Positions 21,230 through 23,944 of a stretch of DNA of 23,944 bases are shown here, in pieces. How positions within the stretch are numbered: position 1 is the stretch's first letter; each line of letters starts with the position of its first letter. The stretch lies in the IMG/VR virus record IMGVR_UViG_3300037573_000265, positions 1 through 23,944 of that record; one strand, written 5' to 3'. The position numbers and the translations under genes were made by a program. A model generated the notes under the pieces. That model saw only the letters and a list, made by a program, of their open reading frames with translations, searched no databases and was not told the DNA's origin. Source of the DNA: a virus.

Positions 21230-21305
21230 TATTCTACTCAGTAGCATGGTTGGCACATTGACATCATCCGATGCATGTGTGGAGGTTCGATTCCTCCACT
21301 ACTAA
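21227..21305 (+). tRNA. tRNA-like element (non-canonical or degenerate tRNA)
   Basis: The 3' half is tRNA-like: a 5-bp T-stem GGAGG/CCTCC (21281-21285, 21293-21297) encloses TTCGATT, a perfect T-loop consensus. ACTACTA (21298-21304) pairs with TAGTATT (21227-21233) in 6 of 7 positions as an acceptor stem, followed by discriminator A. A GG-containing D-loop-like segment (CATGGTTGG) is present. However, I cannot fold a normal 4-bp D-stem or a 5-bp/7-nt anticodon arm. The best stem there is CACAT/ATGTG (21254-21258, 21275-21279) with a 16-nt loop. No anticodon can be assigned. CCA is not encoded. Confidence 0.42.
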
Positions 21306-21309
21306 CTAA

Positions 21310-21333
21310 ATGCAAAGTAATAGTACTTTGCAT
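21310..21333 (+). promoter_or_regulatory. Perfect 10-bp leader hairpin
   Basis: ATGCAAAGTA (21310-21319) pairs perfectly with TACTTTGCAT (21324-21333) around an ATAG loop, the same loop as in the hairpin at 17451-17464. It ends 18 nt before the ATG at 21352. There is no U-tract, so it is not an obvious terminator; a mRNA-stabilising, processing or protein-binding site is more likely. Confidence 0.65.
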
Positions 21334-21351
21334 AATTTAATTTTAATTATT

Positions 21352-21525
21352 ATGAGAGAAACAGAAGCTCTTTTAAAACTAGTGGTATCAATATTGACAG
21401 CCATTATTCTTTTCCCACTTACATTAGTTGTAGGAGTGTTGAGAATAATCAAATCAATCTTATCCATAATAGAAAAAACAATCTTAGCATTCATAAAGAA
21501 TGTAAGACAAGAACTAATAAAATAA
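21352..21525 (+). CDS. Small membrane protein, 57 aa
   Basis: The ATG at 21352 has the normal context taattattATG. An earlier in-frame ATG at 21310 lies inside a perfect hairpin and is rejected. The peptide begins MRETEALLKLVVSIL and has one hydrophobic segment (VVSILTAIILFPLTLVVGVL) followed by an amphipathic basic helix (LRIIKSILSIIEKTILAFIKN). It could be a holin-like or capsid-associated membrane peptide. Its position between the connector and terminase genes does not decide this. Confidence 0.62.
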   Translation: MRETEALLKLVVSILTAIILFPLTLVVGVLRIIKSILSIIEKTILAFIKNVRQELIK

Positions 21526-21530
21526 TAACA

Positions 21531-21944
21531 ATGGCAAGATCAATGAAAAATAGCAAACGAAAGGAAGCTAAGCTTTTGGAAACGAGAGCAGAATTTGTTA
21601 GAGCAGCTTTGGATGCAGGACACATATCGAGAAAGGATATATGTAAGGCAACTGGAATACAACTTCATGAGTTAGCTAATCTATTTACACTAGACAGAAA
21701 AGTGTATGGAGAGTATGTAGTGAGAAGAAAGACTATTTCAGATATAGCATCTGATAATATTCTTGACATAATAAATGATCCAACTCACCCACAACACTTT
21801 CAGGCATCTAAGTACATTTTAACAACATACAAATCAGATTTGGATGAAGTACTTGAGAGTCAAGATTCAGAGGCTATGAACGTATCTATAGGAGGAGCAA
21901 GTAAAGCATCCCCAATAGTAATTAAGTTCGGAGATAGCGAGTAG
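21531..21944 (+). CDS. terS: Probable terminase small subunit
   Basis: A 137-aa protein located 19 nt before the large terminase gene. The N-terminus is basic (KNSKRKEAKLLETRAEF). A helix-turn-helix-like stretch follows (ALDAGHISRKDICKATGIQLHELANLF), then a helical oligomerisation-like part (HFQASKYILTTYKSDLDEVL) and a flexible C-terminus. Small terminases bind the packaging site and present DNA to the large subunit. The HTH and gene order support the call; sequence identity to a named family is not obvious. Confidence 0.65.
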   Translation: MARSMKNSKRKEAKLLETRAEFVRAALDAGHISRKDICKATGIQLHELANLFTLDRKVYGEYVVRRKTISDIASDNILDIINDPTHPQHFQASKYILTTYKSDLDEVLESQDSEAMNVSIGGASKASPIVIKFGDSE

Positions 21945-21963
21945 TAATTATTAAAACACAAAG

Positions 21964-23232
21964 ATGGGAAGACCTAGAAAAGTAGAAGCGGCACCAATCG
22001 AATTAAATATCAATCCAACATTCAAACCATTATTTATGGATGAAATGGATATGCCTAGATACTATCAATTATTTGGTGGAAGGGGATCTGGTAAATCGTT
22101 TGTAGCTGCTTTGGCTATGGTTCAATTAACCTACAGTAAATATGAACACAAGATACTTTATCTAAGACAGACAATGGCATCTTCAGATGATTCGGTTGTA
22201 GCTGATATAAAAGCTGCAATAAGATTAATGAATGCAGAAGCTGACTTCAGAGAAAGTAAAGGAACGATCACAAACATTACAACTGGAGCAACAATTTCTT
22301 TTAAGGGAATAAGATCAAGTGGATCAGCAACTGCAAAGTTGAAATCTTTATCTGGAATCACAACTCTAGTAGTTGAGGAAGCAGAGGAGGTAGAATCGTT
22401 TGAAGAATTCTCTAAGGTGGATGAATCAATTAGGATTGCAGGAAAGCCATTAAAGGTTATTCTTATTTACAATCCAACATCTGCATTACAATCTTGGATC
22501 CACAAAGAATGGTTCATAGATGGAAGACCGATGGAAGGAAGGAGTGATACAATTTACATGCACTCAACTTATTTAGATAACGTTACCAATCTGAATCCAT
22601 CTGTAGTAAAAAGATATCAAGATCTTCAGGAAAGTAATCCAACTTACTATCTTAATACAATTATGGCTGAGTGGACTTTAGAGACTGCTGGTAGAATGTA
22701 TGCTGGATGGGGAATGTATCCTGAGCTAGAACAAGAAGGAGATACTTGGTATGGATTAGATTTTGGTTATGGTGGTAAAGATAGAACCTCAATGATTAAG
22801 ATTACTTGGATTGATGAAGTGTACTATGTTGAACAAATGTTCAGTGAGTCCAAACTTTCAATTAGAAGAACTCTTACTAAGATGAGAGAATGTCAGATAC
22901 CATTCAATGCAAAGATATATGCCGATAGTGCTATGCCATTACTTATTGATGAGATAAGAAGAGGTGGTTACAGAACAGTAAGAAAAGCTACTAAAGGAAA
23001 TGTTGAAGCAGGGATTAAGAAGATTCAGAATAAGGACATAGTATTAATAGGAGATCAGTCAACACATTTGTTTCATGCTTACATGACATTTGCTAGAGAC
23101 AAGAATGGAAAACTTCCTCACGAGCCAGATGAATTGGCTGCAATGAGATATGGAATTAATTCTAAGACTCCAACTAAGAATCCTGGAAAGAATAGACCAG
23201 TAAGAGCAAGAAGAAGAAAAGGCTTCTTATAA
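21964..23232 (+). CDS. terL: Terminase large subunit
   Basis: The N-terminal ATPase has Walker A GGRGSGKS (38-45), a TLVVEEAEE Walker B with E138/E139, and IYNPTS, a motif III-like coupling segment. The C-terminal RNase H-fold nuclease shows WYGLDFGYGG (D266), IYADSAMP (D321) and PDELAAMRYG (about D389), the three metal-binding acids. The PBSX/Terminase_3-type spacing and 422-aa length are standard. The motor translocates DNA through the portal and cuts it at the end of packaging. The C-terminus is very basic (RPVRARRRKGF). It is the last gene of the P7 unit, with a terminator 13 nt after the stop. Confidence 0.95.
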   Translation: MGRPRKVEAAPIELNINPTFKPLFMDEMDMPRYYQLFGGRGSGKSFVAALAMVQLTYSKYEHKILYLRQTMASSDDSVVADIKAAIRLMNAEADFRESKGTITNITTGATISFKGIRSSGSATAKLKSLSGITTLVVEEAEEVESFEEFSKVDESIRIAGKPLKVILIYNPTSALQSWIHKEWFIDGRPMEGRSDTIYMHSTYLDNVTNLNPSVVKRYQDLQESNPTYYLNTIMAEWTLETAGRMYAGWGMYPELEQEGDTWYGLDFGYGGKDRTSMIKITWIDEVYYVEQMFSESKLSIRRTLTKMRECQIPFNAKIYADSAMPLLIDEIRRGGYRTVRKATKGNVEAGIKKIQNKDIVLIGDQSTHLFHAYMTFARDKNGKLPHEPDELAAMRYGINSKTPTKNPGKNRPVRARRRKGFL

Positions 23233-23244
23233 ACATATCAAAAC

Positions 23245-23282
23245 AAAAAAGACTTAACCATTAAACGTTAGGTCTTTTTTTT
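23245..23282 (+). terminator. Rho-independent terminator after the large terminase gene
   Basis: A stem of GACTTAAC (23251-23258) with GTTAGGTC (23267-23274), one G-U pair, is extended by six A-T pairs from the A-tract 23245-23250 and the T-tract that follows. The loop is CATTAAAC. Confidence 0.9.
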
Positions 23283-23299
23283 GTTTACATTAATTTTAA

Positions 23300-23944
23300 A
23301 AACAAATAAAGAATGTTAACTTCGGTTGGGGTAGAGAAGGAGTAGGATACAATCAATGTAGAATTGCTACAAATATATCCTCTTCTACTTGGTATGCAGT
23401 TTATGTAGCTCACAGTGGAGCTAGATACAGTGCAGGTAATGCTACAGCTACTAATTTATCTAATGCTTTTGACATTAGAGTTATGAGTAGTGCAGATTCA
23501 TTTGCTTCATTAAGTAGTAATTTATCTACCACTTCTAATTGGAATCAGACTGGAGTCAGAATGTCTAGAACCTTTGCTGGAGAATTTACAGTAGGAGGTA
23601 GAACAACTAGTTATAGCTTTAGAGGTAAGGTAGCTTCTATGTTAGTACACGCTTTAAGATGTGGTGTAGCTATGCCTGATGCTACTGAGATTAAGTTAAT
23701 AATTACAGACCCTACTAAATGGGAGGCTGATTACTTAGTAGGTAATCCATATAGACGACCATATTATTCAGGAGACACATCCAACTATAGTAAAGGATAT
23801 GGAAGTCAAGCGTTTTCCTCAACTCAGATGTGGCTGATGGGAGACGGTGTTTCTGACACATTCCCTACCATTAGGAATAATCAAAGACCTGTTCTTACTG
23901 GTTACACAACAATGGATATGCAAAATATGGTATCTAACGATATT
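23300..23944 (+). CDS. Start-less open frame, probable structural/adhesin-like protein (continues beyond window)
   Basis: The frame containing 23315-23317 is open from just after a TAA (23297-23299) to the window end, 210+ codons. It reads as real protein: NFGWGREGVGYNQCRIATN, then SSSTWYAVYVAHSGARYS, repeated Ser/Thr/Asn-rich strands and RRPYYSGDTSNYSKGYGS. This is beta-rich and resembles lectin/LamG-like or tail-surface proteins. There is no ATG at the beginning; the first in-frame ATG is 23483. An ATG at 23313 is offset by one frame and stops after 10 codons. Possible explanations are a sequencing or real frameshift, programmed -1 frameshifting, an unusual start codon, or a rearranged gene fragment. 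No promoter of the local type precedes it. Confidence 0.6.

Noticed and set aside
21310-21351. Upstream ATG for the small membrane protein
   Set aside because: The ATG forms the first bases of a perfect 10-bp hairpin; the ATG at 21352 has the normal leader.
23315-23352. Promoter resembling P3 (GTTAACTTCG ... GGAGTAGGATAC)
   Set aside because: The TATCTTT core is absent and the same bases read as protein (NFGWGREGVGY); the likeness is probably chance.
23300-23944. Diversity-generating retroelement variable region
   Set aside because: No reverse transcriptase, template repeat or adenine-biased repeat pair is visible in the window.

Overview
The window looks like part of a lytic bacteriophage genome that infects a member of the Bacteroidota, probably a flavobacterium. 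The DNA is AT-rich, and every recognisable gene is on the + strand and tightly packed. Start codons sit in A/T-rich leaders (typically aaaattATG) with no Shine-Dalgarno motif. The promoters follow the Bacteroidota pattern: a TTG box, 19-21 nt, then TATCTTT(A/G). No integrase, repressor, transposase or CRISPR array is visible, and I see no credible gene on the - strand.

Layout: seven promoter-like sites and four hairpin/U-tract terminators divide the window into transcription units. (1) 3-962: C-terminal part of a SNF2/SMARCAL1-type helicase, then a terminator. (2) 1061-3508, two promoters: unknown protein, 3D-domain lipoprotein, HAD-type phosphatase, unknown protein, RNase H, phosphoribosyltransferase. 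(3) 3545-8303: class I ribonucleotide reductase nrdB-nrdA, an HU/IHF-like protein, and a large metallophosphoesterase with an N-terminal DNA-binding-like region, then a terminator. (4) 8348-10099: papain-like protease candidate, its active-site-less paralogue, and three small unknown proteins. (5) 10126-13828: small lipoprotein, DnaD/Phg_2220_C-type replication protein, VirE_N (AEP-like)-DnaB-type primase-helicase, and several very small ORFs. (6) 13874-17274: four small proteins, then a complete T7-type single-subunit RNA polymerase and a terminator. (7) 17307-23282: a structured leader, a two-gene envelope cassette (small exported barrel-like protein plus XagB-type processive glycosyltransferase), then the packaging block (unknown, portal, connector, tRNA-like element, membrane peptide, small and large terminase), then a terminator. 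(8) 23300 to the end: an open frame resembling a structural/adhesin protein but with no normal start codon.

How the parts fit: units 2-3 supply nucleotides and process nucleic acid; unit 5 replicates DNA; unit 6 provides a phage RNA polymerase; unit 7 starts virion assembly. No DNA polymerase, capsid or tail genes are seen, so they should lie outside the window. The most unusual points are a near-identical 25-nt hairpin repeat that exactly brackets the envelope cassette, a 9-bp GC-rich inverted repeat bracketing the RNA polymerase gene, a protease/pseudoprotease tandem, a non-canonical tRNA-like element, and the start-less terminal ORF.
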